Notes under the pieces: model-generated
The model's input: the letters and a program-made list of their open reading frames with translations, nothing else
The model's database searches: none
What the model was told of the DNA's origin: nothing
Source: Candidatus Gastranaerophilales bacterium
GTDB lineage: Bacteria > Cyanobacteriota > Vampirovibrionia > Gastranaerophilales > Gastranaerophilaceae
Direction of reading: 5' to 3'
DNA: 7,871 nucleotides
Assembly (NCBI GenBank): GCA_944323585.1
Contig: CALUTA010000066.1
Location: forward strand, 1 to 7,871
Shown: in pieces, positions 1 to 6,347 of the stretch
Numbering within the stretch: the first letter of the stretch is position 1
Layout: every line of letters starts with the position of its first letter
Translations under genes and position numbers: made by a program

Positions 1-141
1 GACGTTAATAAAACCGCACAGGAATTTATACGTCCGGCATATCAGATTTCGGATGCTGTAATAAACGGAATGGTCAGTCAGGAATATATCAGACAAATTA
101 CAGATAAAATATTCAAAACCCTGCAAGATATTGTTTATTAA
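1..141 (+). CDS. C-terminal tail of an unidentified protein (5' truncated)
   Basis: Frame 1 is open from the window edge to a TAA stop at 139-141, giving the last 46 residues of a protein. The tail is soluble and probably helical, with amphipathic stretches such as AVINGMVSQEYIRQITDKIF, and shows no signal, metal-binding or membrane motif. An intrinsic terminator begins about 16 bases after the stop, which supports this being a real gene end. The family cannot be recognised from this piece, so no function is given. Confidence 0.7.
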   Translation, partial: DVNKTAQEFIRPAYQISDAVINGMVSQEYIRQITDKIFKTLQDIVY

Positions 142-156
142 AATAATAAAATATAG

Positions 157-199
157 AAAAAGAGAAATTCCGCACAAATTATGGAATTTCTCTTTTTTT
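157..199. terminator. Bidirectional intrinsic terminator between convergent genes
   Basis: The perfect 11-bp inverted repeat AGAGAAATTCC (161-171) / GGAATTTCTCT (183-193) has an 11-nt loop. It is followed by a run of T ending at 199 on the plus strand and flanked by AAAA at 157-160 on the other side. It can therefore end the plus-strand gene stopping at 141 and the minus-strand gene stopping at 244. Confidence 0.85.
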
Positions 200-201
200 A
201 A

Positions 202-226
202 GCGCCTCATACAACTAAAAAGGCGC
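202..226. repeat. Short inverted repeat downstream of the Cys-rich gene
   Basis: GCGCCT (202-207) and AGGCGC (221-226) form a 6-bp GC-rich stem with a 13-nt loop, just past the stop of the minus-strand gene. On the minus strand it is followed by only two T and then a run of A, so alone it is a poor terminator. It may act as a 3'-end stabiliser or transcription pause ahead of the terminator at 157-199. Confidence 0.35.
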
Positions 227-243
227 ACCTCAAGCTAATTCAA

Positions 244-546
244 CTAGTAACCATAATTGTACATAATACGATTACACGGACACTGCTGATCAGGAAATGC
301 CTTGACACATCTGTCGCAAGACGGCACAATTACCTTTGCCCTGCAAGGATCGCATTCTGCCTTTCTGACTTTACAAGGATTACAATTTTTGAAACCTGTA
401 AACGGGTTTAAACTGAATGAACTTGAGTTGTGACCGATTCCAATATACGGGAGAGGATTTAACTGGCTTACAGACCACGCATTTGCGCTCTGCGCCGGAA
501 TTAGAAACAAACCGAATAAAGCCAGCATCATAAATAATCTTTTCAT
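244..546 (-). CDS. Small exported cysteine-rich protein
   Basis: A 100-aa protein of unknown function. Residues 1-23 form a clear Sec signal peptide: KR near the start, a hydrophobic core, and a likely cut after SANA (residue 23). The mature part of about 77 residues begins with a Pro/Ser/Asn-rich stretch without cysteine. It then carries all eight cysteines between residues 55 and 91, as three CxxC pairs (55/58, 65/68, 77/80) and one CxC (89/91), separated by 6, 8 and 8 residues. Regular CxxC pairs could bind metal or form disulfides; which one cannot be told from sequence. The end is Tyr/Asn-rich. An AGGAGT ribosome binding site (553-558) sits 6 nt before the ATG. The gene stands alone, downstream of and in the same direction as the SLH gene, but separated from it by a terminator. 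Confidence 0.8.
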   Translation of the reverse strand: MKRLFMMLALFGLFLIPAQSANAWSVSQLNPLPYIGIGHNSSSFSLNPFTGFKNCNPCKVRKAECDPCRAKVIVPSCDRCVKAFPDQQCPCNRIMYNYGY

Positions 547-552
547 ACATAT

Positions 553-558
553 ACTCCT
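553..558 (-). promoter_or_regulatory. Ribosome binding site of the Cys-rich gene
   Basis: AGGAGT on the minus strand lies 6 nt upstream of the ATG at 546-544. This near-ideal Shine-Dalgarno spacing supports translation of this small ORF. Confidence 0.75.
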
Positions 559-683
559 ATTAATTTACGGATAAAATCATATCCACACTTTTATTTTAAA
601 GTTTTGCAGAAAAATTACGATACCCGTGAGAGCAATGCTGCTACCAATAAGGATTAGCACAAAAGAAGTAATTTGAGCATTAA

Positions 684-712
684 AAAAGACCGGTCTTTGT
701 GACCGGTCTTTT
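684..712 (-). terminator. Intrinsic terminator of the SLH-domain gene
   Basis: The 12-bp inverted repeat AAAAGACCGGTC (684-695) / GACCGGTCTTTT (701-712) has a 5-nt loop and lies 18 bases past the SLH gene's stop. On the minus strand the stem runs directly into a T stretch (the complement of the A run at 682-687). A shorter T run on the other side gives some plus-strand potential too. Confidence 0.85.
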
Positions 713-730
713 AAAAAGTTATTTATCTGA

Positions 731-2002
731 TTACAATGCCTGTTTTGCAACAGAAGCATCTTCGAGCAAGATAATATAGATTTCTTCACCAGCTTTAGCG
801 TGGTATTTAAGACCTTTTGTTACAAGGCCGGTAACCAAACCAACACCTGCACCTACAGGAGTACCGATTGCAACACCGGTACCTACTTTAGCAGGGTTTG
901 GAATGAATGAGAAACCAACACCGGCACCGGTACCAATTGCTGCACCGCCTGCTGTGTAAAGTAACAATTTGCCTGCTGTCATCCAGGGGCCTTCTTTTAA
1001 TGCATAGTTTTTGTAGAACGGTTTTGCATTCAAAGAAGTTCTTGTTCCGTCCGGAGTAACAATTTCAGACAACTGAACATATACTCTTGCGTTTTTGTTG
1101 AACCATTTTTCGTTTTCAATAGCAACAACAGAACCGTTGAATTTAGAATTTGCAGGAACAATCAAAGTACCTTCTTCTGTGTAAATAGGTTCTTCATTTA
1201 CAAAGTAAACAGCCTGACCTGCAGAAGCAGCTTCTGATTTGAATTTATCAGTGAAAGAAACTTCCAAAACGTTGCCTTCCTTGATTACGTTAGCTCTGTC
1301 AAGAACATAAACTTCATTGTTAGGAGCGTTTCTTTTAACCTTCAAATGTTCAACAGCTTCACCTTTGTACTCTTTTTTAACAAGAGCAAGTTTAGCTTTC
1401 AATCTTGAAAGAAGAACTGCAGCTTCAGCTCTTGTAAGGTTATCATTCGGGCGAAGTTCATTTTCGTTCGGATAGTTTACGTAAATACCGTATTCAAGTG
1501 TTTTTGCATAAACCTGTTTAGCCCATGCAGGAATTTTTTTGTAATCAGAGTATGAAGTTAAAGCTGATGTGTCAGAAACTTTATCCTGAGTAATATGGCT
1601 GATTACAGACTGAGTTTCGGATCTTGTCATTAACTTGGAAGCTTTGAAAGTTCCGTCCGGATAGCCGTAAACAAGACCTAATTGCTGTGAACGTAAAATA
1701 TCATCATAATTTTCGTCATCTGCAGCTACATCAGAAAAAGAATTTGAAATAGAAACATTCAAATTGTCATTAGATAACAATTTAAGTAAAGATTTCACAA
1801 AACAAATTCTCGGAACATCCTTTTCAGGATTAAAATTGTTGTCCTCATCAAGAGTCATGATGTCATTAGAAACGACATCCAAGATTTCTTTTTGAGCCCA
1901 ATAGCCTTCGCTTACATCGTTAATTTTTGTTGAAGCGAATGCTGGAATGGCAATAAACGCAGTTAAGCAGATTGCCATAAAAGTTGCAAAAAAGTTTTTC
2001 AT
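731..2002 (-). CDS. Exported SLH-domain envelope protein with glycine-zipper C-terminus
   Basis: A 423-aa protein. Residues 1-23 are a Sec signal peptide ending in AFA. Three S-layer homology repeats follow (about 27-76, 89-138, 151-201), recognisable by the YWAQKEI, YGYPDGTFK and LRPNDNLTRAEAAVLLSRL signatures. SLH domains generally anchor proteins to cell-wall polymers. Residues 225-330 look beta-rich (IVPANSKFNGSVVAIENEKW, then EIVTPDGTRTSL); this pattern recalls the barrel of VirB10/TrbI-like proteins, but that is an impression only. Residues 345-397 are a hydrophobic glycine-zipper stretch, followed by the strand EEIYIILLEDASV. The role is inferred as a surface or periplasm-spanning structural or anchoring protein. 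The reading frame extends back to a TTG at 2011, but that codon abuts the ribosome binding site GAGGAA (2012-2017), while the ATG at 2002 lies 9 nt away and is chosen. It has its own promoter and terminator. Confidence 0.9.
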   Translation of the reverse strand: MKNFFATFMAICLTAFIAIPAFASTKINDVSEGYWAQKEILDVVSNDIMTLDEDNNFNPEKDVPRICFVKSLLKLLSNDNLNVSISNSFSDVAADDENYDDILRSQQLGLVYGYPDGTFKASKLMTRSETQSVISHITQDKVSDTSALTSYSDYKKIPAWAKQVYAKTLEYGIYVNYPNENELRPNDNLTRAEAAVLLSRLKAKLALVKKEYKGEAVEHLKVKRNAPNNEVYVLDRANVIKEGNVLEVSFTDKFKSEAASAGQAVYFVNEEPIYTEEGTLIVPANSKFNGSVVAIENEKWFNKNARVYVQLSEIVTPDGTRTSLNAKPFYKNYALKEGPWMTAGKLLLYTAGGAAIGTGAGVGFSFIPNPAKVGTGVAIGTPVGAGVGLVTGLVTKGLKYHAKAGEEIYIILLEDASVAKQAL

Positions 2003-2011
2003 AAATCTCAA

Positions 2012-2017
2012 TTCCTC
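2012..2017 (-). promoter_or_regulatory. Ribosome binding site deciding the SLH gene start
   Basis: GAGGAA on the minus strand ends 9 nt before the ATG at 2002-2000 and touches the alternative TTG at 2011-2009 with no spacer. This argues for the ATG. Confidence 0.75.
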
Positions 2018-2058
2018 ATCTTTACTACAACAAGATTTTTTTTTATGATAATATATGA

Positions 2059-2087
2059 ATTATAAATAAAATTCACTTTTTTGTAAA
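2059..2087 (-). promoter_or_regulatory. Sigma70-type promoter of the SLH gene
   Basis: On the minus strand, -35 TTTACA (2087-2082) and a perfect -10 TATAAT (2064-2059) are separated by 17 nt. The predicted transcript would start near 2052, leaving a leader of about 50 nt. A TTGACA at 2094-2089 also exists but sits 24 nt from this -10, which is too far. The inverted repeat CACTTT (2074-2079) / AAAGTG (2085-2090) overlaps the -35 and could be an operator. Confidence 0.7.
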
Positions 2088-2108
2088 GTGTCAAATTAAA
2101 AATAATTA

Positions 2109-2139
2109 TTGATAGTTATAAATATAGAGAACATATATA
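2109..2139 (+). promoter_or_regulatory. Possible promoter of pyruvate kinase
   Basis: TTGATA at 2109-2114 is a good -35. The best -10 options are TATATA at 2134-2139 (19-nt spacer) or a poorer CATATA with a 17-nt spacer. The surroundings are almost pure A/T, so this is a weak assignment. Confidence 0.3.
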
Positions 2140-2168
2140 AATAGCGGTAAATCCGAGAGAGGAAAAGT

Positions 2169-3608
2169 ATGGACAACTTTAACATGACAAAGATTGTGGC
2201 AACATTAGGCCCCGCCACAAACACTAAAGAAATGATCAGAACTCTTTATAAAACAGGTGTTACAATGTTCAGACTTAACTCATCGCATGGTGATGTTGAG
2301 ATGCACAAACAAAACCTGAAGTTTATAAGAGAAGTAGAAACAGAAGAAGGAACATTAATTCCTGTATTATTAGACCTTCAGGGCCCGAAAATAAGAATAG
2401 GCTGCCTTGAAAACTCAATAGAACTTAAAAAAGGCGAAATCCTTAAATTCAGACATCAGGCCGAAATGACAGGAGATATTATCCCGGTCGATTACAAAGG
2501 CATGGCAAAAGATGTACACTCCGGCGAAATGATTCTTATTGACGACGGAAAAATTCAACTTGAAGTTCAAAAAGTTGAAGATGACATTATTTTTGCCAAA
2601 GTCTTAACTGACGGACTTCTAAAGCAAAGAAAAGGTATTAATATTCCGGGCTCAACAGGAAGCATTGATGTCTTAACAGAAAGAGATATTAAATTTGTTA
2701 AATTTGCAGCAGAAAACGGAATTGACTACCTCGGACTTTCATTTGTAAGACACGCTGATGATGTAGTTCAATTACGTGAACTTTTGAAATCTTACAACAA
2801 CACCGATATCAAAATCATCTCCAAAATCGAAAAACCGCAGGCCGTTGAAAACATCGACAAAATTATTGAAGTTTCAGACGGTATAATGGTTGCAAGAGGA
2901 GATTTAGGTATCGAAATTTCAACTGAGAAAGTGCCTATAGTACAAAAAACAATAATCAGAAAAGCAAATATCAAACGTAAAGTTGTAATAGTTGCAACAC
3001 AGATGCTTGAAAGCATGATTGAAAACCCCATACCTACTAGAGCAGAAACCAGCGATGTTGCAAACGCAATTCTTGACGGAACTGATGCGATTATGCTTTC
3101 AGGCGAAACAGCAGCAGGTGCATATCCTGTAGAAGCCGTTGCAATGATGAAAAAGATTTCAGACACCGTTGAAAATTCACCGTTTATGCGTAAAAACAAA
3201 TTTCCGCGCAAAATGATTGAAGAAGAAAAAGACAGTCAGGCTATGGCTATCGGAATGTCAATCGCTGATATGTCAAAGAAAATGGACATTAAAGCTGTTG
3301 TCGCCCTTACAGGCAGCGGATTTACAGCTCAATTTTTGTCAGAAGGCAGATTAAGCGTTCCGATTTATGCTTGCTGTCCAAAGAAAAATGTTTGCCGTGA
3401 TCTTAAATTATACAGAGGTGTATTCCCGGTTGTGACTGACTTTGACGGTAAAATAGACAGAGCGGCACTCCAGCAGGCAGACAAATTTATGATCAAAACT
3501 CTTGGACTTAAAGCAGGAGATACTGTAATATTTTCAGGATCCGTTCCTGAACTGCTTGTAGGCGGCACAAACTTCATCAAAATTCACAAAATCGGCTCTG
3601 CTGATTAA
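2169..3608 (+). CDS. pyk: Pyruvate kinase
   Basis: A 479-aa cytoplasmic enzyme of the usual bacterial length. It converts phosphoenolpyruvate and ADP to pyruvate and ATP, the last step of glycolysis. The N-terminal substrate motif KIVATLGPAT is at 8-17 and RLNSSHG at 35-41. DLQGPKIRIG (69-78) is the metal/nucleotide-region motif, here with LQ where many family members have TK. The B domain spans roughly 75-170. The catalytic SKIEKP (218-223) precedes the signature MVARGDLGIEI (240-250), which holds the metal-binding acidic residue. VATQMLESM and PTRAETSDVANAILDGTDAIMLSGETA follow at 275-315. The C-terminal regulatory domain occupies about 345-479, without an extra PEP-utiliser domain. All catalytic motifs look intact. 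The ATG is preceded by AGAGAGG (2156-2162) at 6 nt spacing. The gene is monocistronic: divergent from the SLH gene and closed by a terminator. Confidence 0.97.
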   Translation: MDNFNMTKIVATLGPATNTKEMIRTLYKTGVTMFRLNSSHGDVEMHKQNLKFIREVETEEGTLIPVLLDLQGPKIRIGCLENSIELKKGEILKFRHQAEMTGDIIPVDYKGMAKDVHSGEMILIDDGKIQLEVQKVEDDIIFAKVLTDGLLKQRKGINIPGSTGSIDVLTERDIKFVKFAAENGIDYLGLSFVRHADDVVQLRELLKSYNNTDIKIISKIEKPQAVENIDKIIEVSDGIMVARGDLGIEISTEKVPIVQKTIIRKANIKRKVVIVATQMLESMIENPIPTRAETSDVANAILDGTDAIMLSGETAAGAYPVEAVAMMKKISDTVENSPFMRKNKFPRKMIEEEKDSQAMAIGMSIADMSKKMDIKAVVALTGSGFTAQFLSEGRLSVPIYACCPKKNVCRDLKLYRGVFPVVTDFDGKIDRAALQQADKFMIKTLGLKAGDTVIFSGSVPELLVGGTNFIKIHKIGSAD

Positions 3609-3630
3609 TTATAAAAATGCAATAAAAAAG

Positions 3631-3659
3631 ACTCCTGCTGTGATGCGGGAGTTTTTTTT
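3631..3659 (+). terminator. Intrinsic terminator of pyruvate kinase
   Basis: ACTCCTGC (3631-3638) pairs with GCGGGAGT (3645-3652) with one G-T wobble and a 6-nt loop, followed by eight T. It lies 22 bases after the pyk stop. An A run upstream means it could also work on the minus strand. Confidence 0.9.
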
Positions 3660-3660
3660 G

Positions 3661-3912
3661 TTTAATAGCGACAATTAAAGCAAAAAAAAGCCCCTTTTAA
3701 GGGGCTATACTTTTTTTAGGAAGGAAGGAATAAACATCTCTCTTATTTATTTAACGGATAATCACTTTTCTTTTCTTTACGTTCTCTCTTAATATCTCTC
3801 GTTTTATTTATGCTGCTCTCTTGTATATATATAAAGTATATAGAAAATATTGAATTTCAAAGTTTGCGAAAACTGTTACAAAACTTAATATAAAAATAAC
3901 CTGTTTTAGTAC
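3661..3912. other. Non-coding stretch with CTCTC repeats, possible small RNA locus
   Basis: No ORF with a usual start and length is seen on either strand in this part of the 390-bp gap between pyk and the 90-aa gene. It contains a second terminator hairpin (3689-3706), a purine run with AGGA repeats (about 3718-3730), and four copies of a CTCTC motif (3737-3744, 3783-3790, 3795-3800, 3816-3822). The hairpin is best placed to end a minus-strand RNA starting around 3830-3850, where a TATACT lies (3840-3835) but without a well-spaced -35. The longest minus-strand open stretch has no ATG, GTG or TTG. A plus-strand TTGCGA/TATAAA pair (3864-3869, 3889-3894; 19-nt spacer) is a weaker promoter candidate. 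Confidence 0.35.
3682..3706 (-). terminator. Terminator hairpin with its best T run on the minus strand
   Basis: AGCCCC (3689-3694) pairs with GGGGCT (3701-3706). On the minus strand the stem is followed immediately by eight T (complement of 3682-3689). On the plus strand a T run exists but starts 4 nt later. No annotated minus-strand gene ends here, since the nearest upstream sequence on that strand is the gap at 3720-3998. It may be a backup for pyk or the end of an unannotated transcript. Confidence 0.65.
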
Positions 3913-3941
3913 TTGCAAAAATAAACAAATTATTTTAAAAT
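3913..3941 (+). promoter_or_regulatory. Sigma70-type promoter of the 90-aa gene
   Basis: -35 TTGCAA (3913-3918) and -10 TAAAAT (3936-3941) are separated by 17 nt. Transcription would begin near 3948, leaving a leader of about 50 nt before the ATG at 3999. Confidence 0.6.
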
Positions 3942-3954
3942 AAATAAGTAAGAC

Positions 3955-3996
3955 ATGGTTTTGGGTAGTCGTTTATAAACCCAGGTTAGTGAGGGT
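3955..3996 (+). promoter_or_regulatory. Leader with competing GGGT/ACCC/GGGT pairings and a tiny upstream ORF
   Basis: ACCC at 3979-3982 can pair with GGGT at 3963-3966, extended by flanking bases to about 7 pairs including two wobbles. It can also pair with GGGT at 3993-3996, which is part of the GAGGG ribosome binding site of the 90-aa gene. The two pairings exclude each other. An ATG at 3955 opens a 7-codon frame (MVLGSRL) ending at 3978, running through the first GGGT, but it has only a weak upstream ribosome binding site. The regulatory role is inference. Confidence 0.3.
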
Positions 3997-3998
3997 AA

Positions 3999-4271
3999 AT
4001 GCTAGTTTCATCAATAGCCAGATTTAATGCAGCTCAAAGCATGAATAATGCGGCATTTGGCATAATACAAACTTACAATCAAATGAATAATGCTCTTTCT
4101 CACCACGCTTTCGGCGGTGAAAATAATCTTACCATGTTGCATGAAATGGATAAAAAACTCAGTCTTGATTTGGCATCAAACAGTCTGTTATACAAACTTG
4201 CCAGCCTTCAGGAAAAAATGGCTAAAAAACATCAGGCTGAAGATGTTAAAAGATTTTCCGTTCTTGCATAG
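3999..4271 (+). CDS. Small helical protein of unknown function
   Basis: A 90-aa protein that I do not recognise. It has no signal peptide, no cysteine and no long membrane segment. The N-terminal third (ARFNAAQSMNNAAFGIIQTY) is Ala/Asn/Gln/Met-rich and probably helical. A His/Gly-rich turn lies at about 35-42 (HHAFGGENN). The C-terminal half (about 47-84) is a charged amphipathic helix or short coiled coil (HEMDKKLSLDLASN, then LLYKLASLQEKMAKKHQAED). The start has GAGGG at 3991-3995, a little closer than usual (3 nt), and a well-formed promoter lies upstream, so expression is credible. It is monocistronic and convergent with the MFS gene. No clear terminator is seen in the 65-bp gap at 4272-4336, so the two transcripts may overlap. 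A structural or assembly role is possible from composition, but no function is assigned. Confidence 0.7.
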   Translation: MLVSSIARFNAAQSMNNAAFGIIQTYNQMNNALSHHAFGGENNLTMLHEMDKKLSLDLASNSLLYKLASLQEKMAKKHQAEDVKRFSVLA

Positions 4272-4336
4272 GTTGGATATTTTCGGTAACAATAAGCAGT
4301 TTTAAAGAACATTGGGGTTAAAAAAATTGTCATATA

Positions 4337-5506
4337 CTAAATTTGTTCTGTCTTTTTGTCTTCAAAAAGGTATTTAACCAAACTGGAGAAAATGACCGGA
4401 ATGATTGACACTGTAACAAGTACGGGCATAATACCTTTTGCCTGTGCCACAAATCCTATTGCCGACATAAAAATGGCAACAACACCCCACGAAAAGCCGT
4501 TTATAAATCCGCCTATAATACTTTTATACTGCGGCAAAACACTCTGCGCCATAACCATTGTAACCGGCTGGGCCAGCATTGTTATAAAGCCTACAAGAAT
4601 AAAGATAATCTCTGATATATGCGGAAAATGTTTATATGTAAAAGAAAAAATAATCATTAAAGGCAATGTTGAAATCATTGATGTATAAAAGATATTAGCG
4701 GTACCTGCTCTTTTTTCAAATGCTCTGCTGAATGCGGAACCGAGCCCGCCTGCAAATATAAAACCGAACAGGATACATCCGATATAAAAAGGTTTATACC
4801 CCATGCTTTTCCACAAAAACGGTAATAGAATTGAACATGATGTAGTTATCAAAGTTTTTAAAATTGCTATTGTAATTAAAATCCGAAGCTTTTTATTTTT
4901 TAGAATATCTCTGAAGGCATCATTGAACTTAATATCTGATTTTTTAGCCTCAAAACCTGATATTTTGGGTACAAGCCAGAACATCATAAAAGCTGTCAAA
5001 ATTCCAGGCACACAAAGAAAAGGCATTTTCGAAAGCCCCCAGTACTGCGCAACATAAGCAGACAACAAAGGTCCGAAAGAGAATCCGATTGAACCCATTG
5101 CAATAAAAATACCCATAACCTTTGCCGCATCATTTTGCGCAAACTTGACCACAAGCCCGAGCGCCTGCGGATGATAAAAGCTTGATCCGAGGCTACCCAG
5201 AATTATGCACAAAATAAGTATGTAAACATCATGCGAAGCAGGTGCAAGGGAAATAAAAATGGAAGTAAAAATCAGCCCCCAGAAAATAAAAACACGTCTG
5301 ACCATATTATCAGCAAAAAAGCCGAATAATGGCTGCAAAAGAGATGAAAATATATGAGACAGACTCATAATGACTGTAGCAAAGGCCATTGAAATTCCTA
5401 ATTTACCCGCAATAAACGGCATAATAGGATTGAGCATACCTGTGTATATATCATTAACAAGGTGAGCCTGATTAAGCCACCATACGGGGTGTTTTGCGTA
5501 TTTCAT
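4337..5506 (-). CDS. MFS transporter, fosmidomycin resistance (Fsr)-like
   Basis: An inner-membrane protein of 389 aa with about 12 hydrophobic segments, split by a charged cytoplasmic loop at about 181-208. Several features match the Fsr branch of the major facilitator superfamily: the early HLVNDIYTG (15-23), LLQPLFGFFADNMVRR (56-71, the MFS loop 2-3 motif with D66), and GSSFYHPQA (107-115, close to the GSSxFHPE element of E. coli Fsr). The family exports small molecules such as fosmidomycin in E. coli; the natural substrate here is unknown. It is the last gene of an operon after lgt. The frame extends to a TTG at 5530, only 7 nt from the lgt stop and without a ribosome binding site. The ATG at 5506 gives the normal short N-terminus and is preferred, although its GGTGG site is weak and distant (12 nt). 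No convincing terminator follows. Confidence 0.85.
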   Translation of the reverse strand: MKYAKHPVWWLNQAHLVNDIYTGMLNPIMPFIAGKLGISMAFATVIMSLSHIFSSLLQPLFGFFADNMVRRVFIFWGLIFTSIFISLAPASHDVYILILCIILGSLGSSFYHPQALGLVVKFAQNDAAKVMGIFIAMGSIGFSFGPLLSAYVAQYWGLSKMPFLCVPGILTAFMMFWLVPKISGFEAKKSDIKFNDAFRDILKNKKLRILITIAILKTLITTSCSILLPFLWKSMGYKPFYIGCILFGFIFAGGLGSAFSRAFEKRAGTANIFYTSMISTLPLMIIFSFTYKHFPHISEIIFILVGFITMLAQPVTMVMAQSVLPQYKSIIGGFINGFSWGVVAIFMSAIGFVAQAKGIMPVLVTVSIIPVIFSSLVKYLFEDKKTEQI

Positions 5507-5537
5507 AAGAAAATATAACCACCAAAACAAAATAAAA

Positions 5538-6341
5538 TCAATCTGCTTTTAAGGAATGAGCTTTTAAAAGCAGATAAATAAAGCCTGCAAAAGCAAAAAC
5601 AAAAATTCCGGCAGAAATAATCTGCGCAATATGAAGATTTCCTATATTCAAAGCACTGTCAAGCCTTATGCCTTCAATAAAGAATCTGACAACAGAATAG
5701 AGCATCAAATATACACATAATGTAAGCCCCTCAATTTTTACGCCGAAATTTTTTAAAACAAAAATTAGCGCAAGAAAAATCAAAAAATCAGCCGCACTTT
5801 CATACAAAAAAGCAGGATGATAATACGAAAAAGATTCAAATCCTGCTGGCCTGAAAGCCGGAGGGATATAGAGCTTTAAAAAACCGTTATACGGAAGCCC
5901 AAAGGCCTCATTATTAAAAAAATTTCCCCATCTTCCGACAGATTGAGCCAATACTGTGCCTGCCGAAAACACATCTAAAAGTCTTAAAAAAGAAAGATTA
6001 TATTTTTTAGATGCAATATAAAGACCGATTATTCCGGCAATTATCCCGCCGTGAATGGACAGTCCGCCTTCTCTGAAATTTAGAACTTCTAACGGATGAA
6101 ACAAATAATAATCCAAATTCACAAGGCAATAATAAAGCCTTGCACCAATAATTCCAAGAATAACAACAAAAGGAGAAACCTCCCAAATAAACTCAGACTT
6201 TCCGTCATTATAAATTTTGTTATATAAAACTTTTGCAACAAAAACAGCAATAAAACAGGCAAAAGCAAGAATTACACCATAAAAATACACAGGAAAACCG
6301 AATAAAGAAAAAGCGACATCACCGTGCGACTGTAAAATCAT
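5538..6341 (-). CDS. lgt: Phosphatidylglycerol-prolipoprotein diacylglyceryl transferase
   Basis: A 267-aa inner-membrane enzyme with about seven membrane helices. It transfers diacylglycerol from phosphatidylglycerol to the lipobox cysteine of prolipoproteins, the first step of lipoprotein maturation. Recognisable motifs in order are GARLYY (66-71), the conserved GGLSIHGGIIAG (92-103) with His97 at the position of E. coli His103, the Lgt signature GRWGNFFNNE (136-145) with Arg137 at the position of E. coli Arg143, HPAFLYES (175-182), and RFFIEGIR (219-226) with the late Arg/Glu pair. Length and all key residues are normal, so it should be active. The ATG lies 6 nt after the TAG of the TPR lipoprotein gene, so the two are almost certainly co-transcribed; AAAGG at the end of that gene may serve as ribosome binding site. 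The transporter gene follows in the same direction. Confidence 0.97.
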   Translation of the reverse strand: MILQSHGDVAFSLFGFPVYFYGVILAFACFIAVFVAKVLYNKIYNDGKSEFIWEVSPFVVILGIIGARLYYCLVNLDYYLFHPLEVLNFREGGLSIHGGIIAGIIGLYIASKKYNLSFLRLLDVFSAGTVLAQSVGRWGNFFNNEAFGLPYNGFLKLYIPPAFRPAGFESFSYYHPAFLYESAADFLIFLALIFVLKNFGVKIEGLTLCVYLMLYSVVRFFIEGIRLDSALNIGNLHIAQIISAGIFVFAFAGFIYLLLKAHSLKAD

Positions 6342-6347
6342 ATTTTT

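Noticed and set aside
577..789. Minus-strand 70-aa ORF with a hydrophobic C-terminal stretch
   Set aside because: It overlaps the end of the SLH gene in another frame and runs through that gene's terminator hairpin, and it lacks a clear ribosome binding site. The hydrophobic tail probably arises by chance from A/T-rich sequence.
2792..3211. Minus-strand 139-aa ORF
   Set aside because: It is antisense to the conserved core of pyruvate kinase and is explained by that gene's codon pattern.
3699..3733. Ten-codon minus-strand ORF (MFIPSFLKKV) ending at the second terminator hairpin
   Set aside because: It looks like a leader peptide before an attenuator, but GAGAG is almost in contact with the ATG, the peptide has no diagnostic residue bias, and no structural gene follows on that strand except pyk in the opposite direction.
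4272..4336. Terminator search in the gap between the convergent 90-aa and MFS genes
   Set aside because: Only a weak A/T-only inverted repeat (TTTTAA/TTAAAA) and an isolated T run are present, so no terminator is called.
4356..5057. Two plus-strand ORFs of 110 and 84 aa inside the transporter
   Set aside because: Both are antisense to a full-length MFS protein with recognisable family motifs, and neither has a family of its own.
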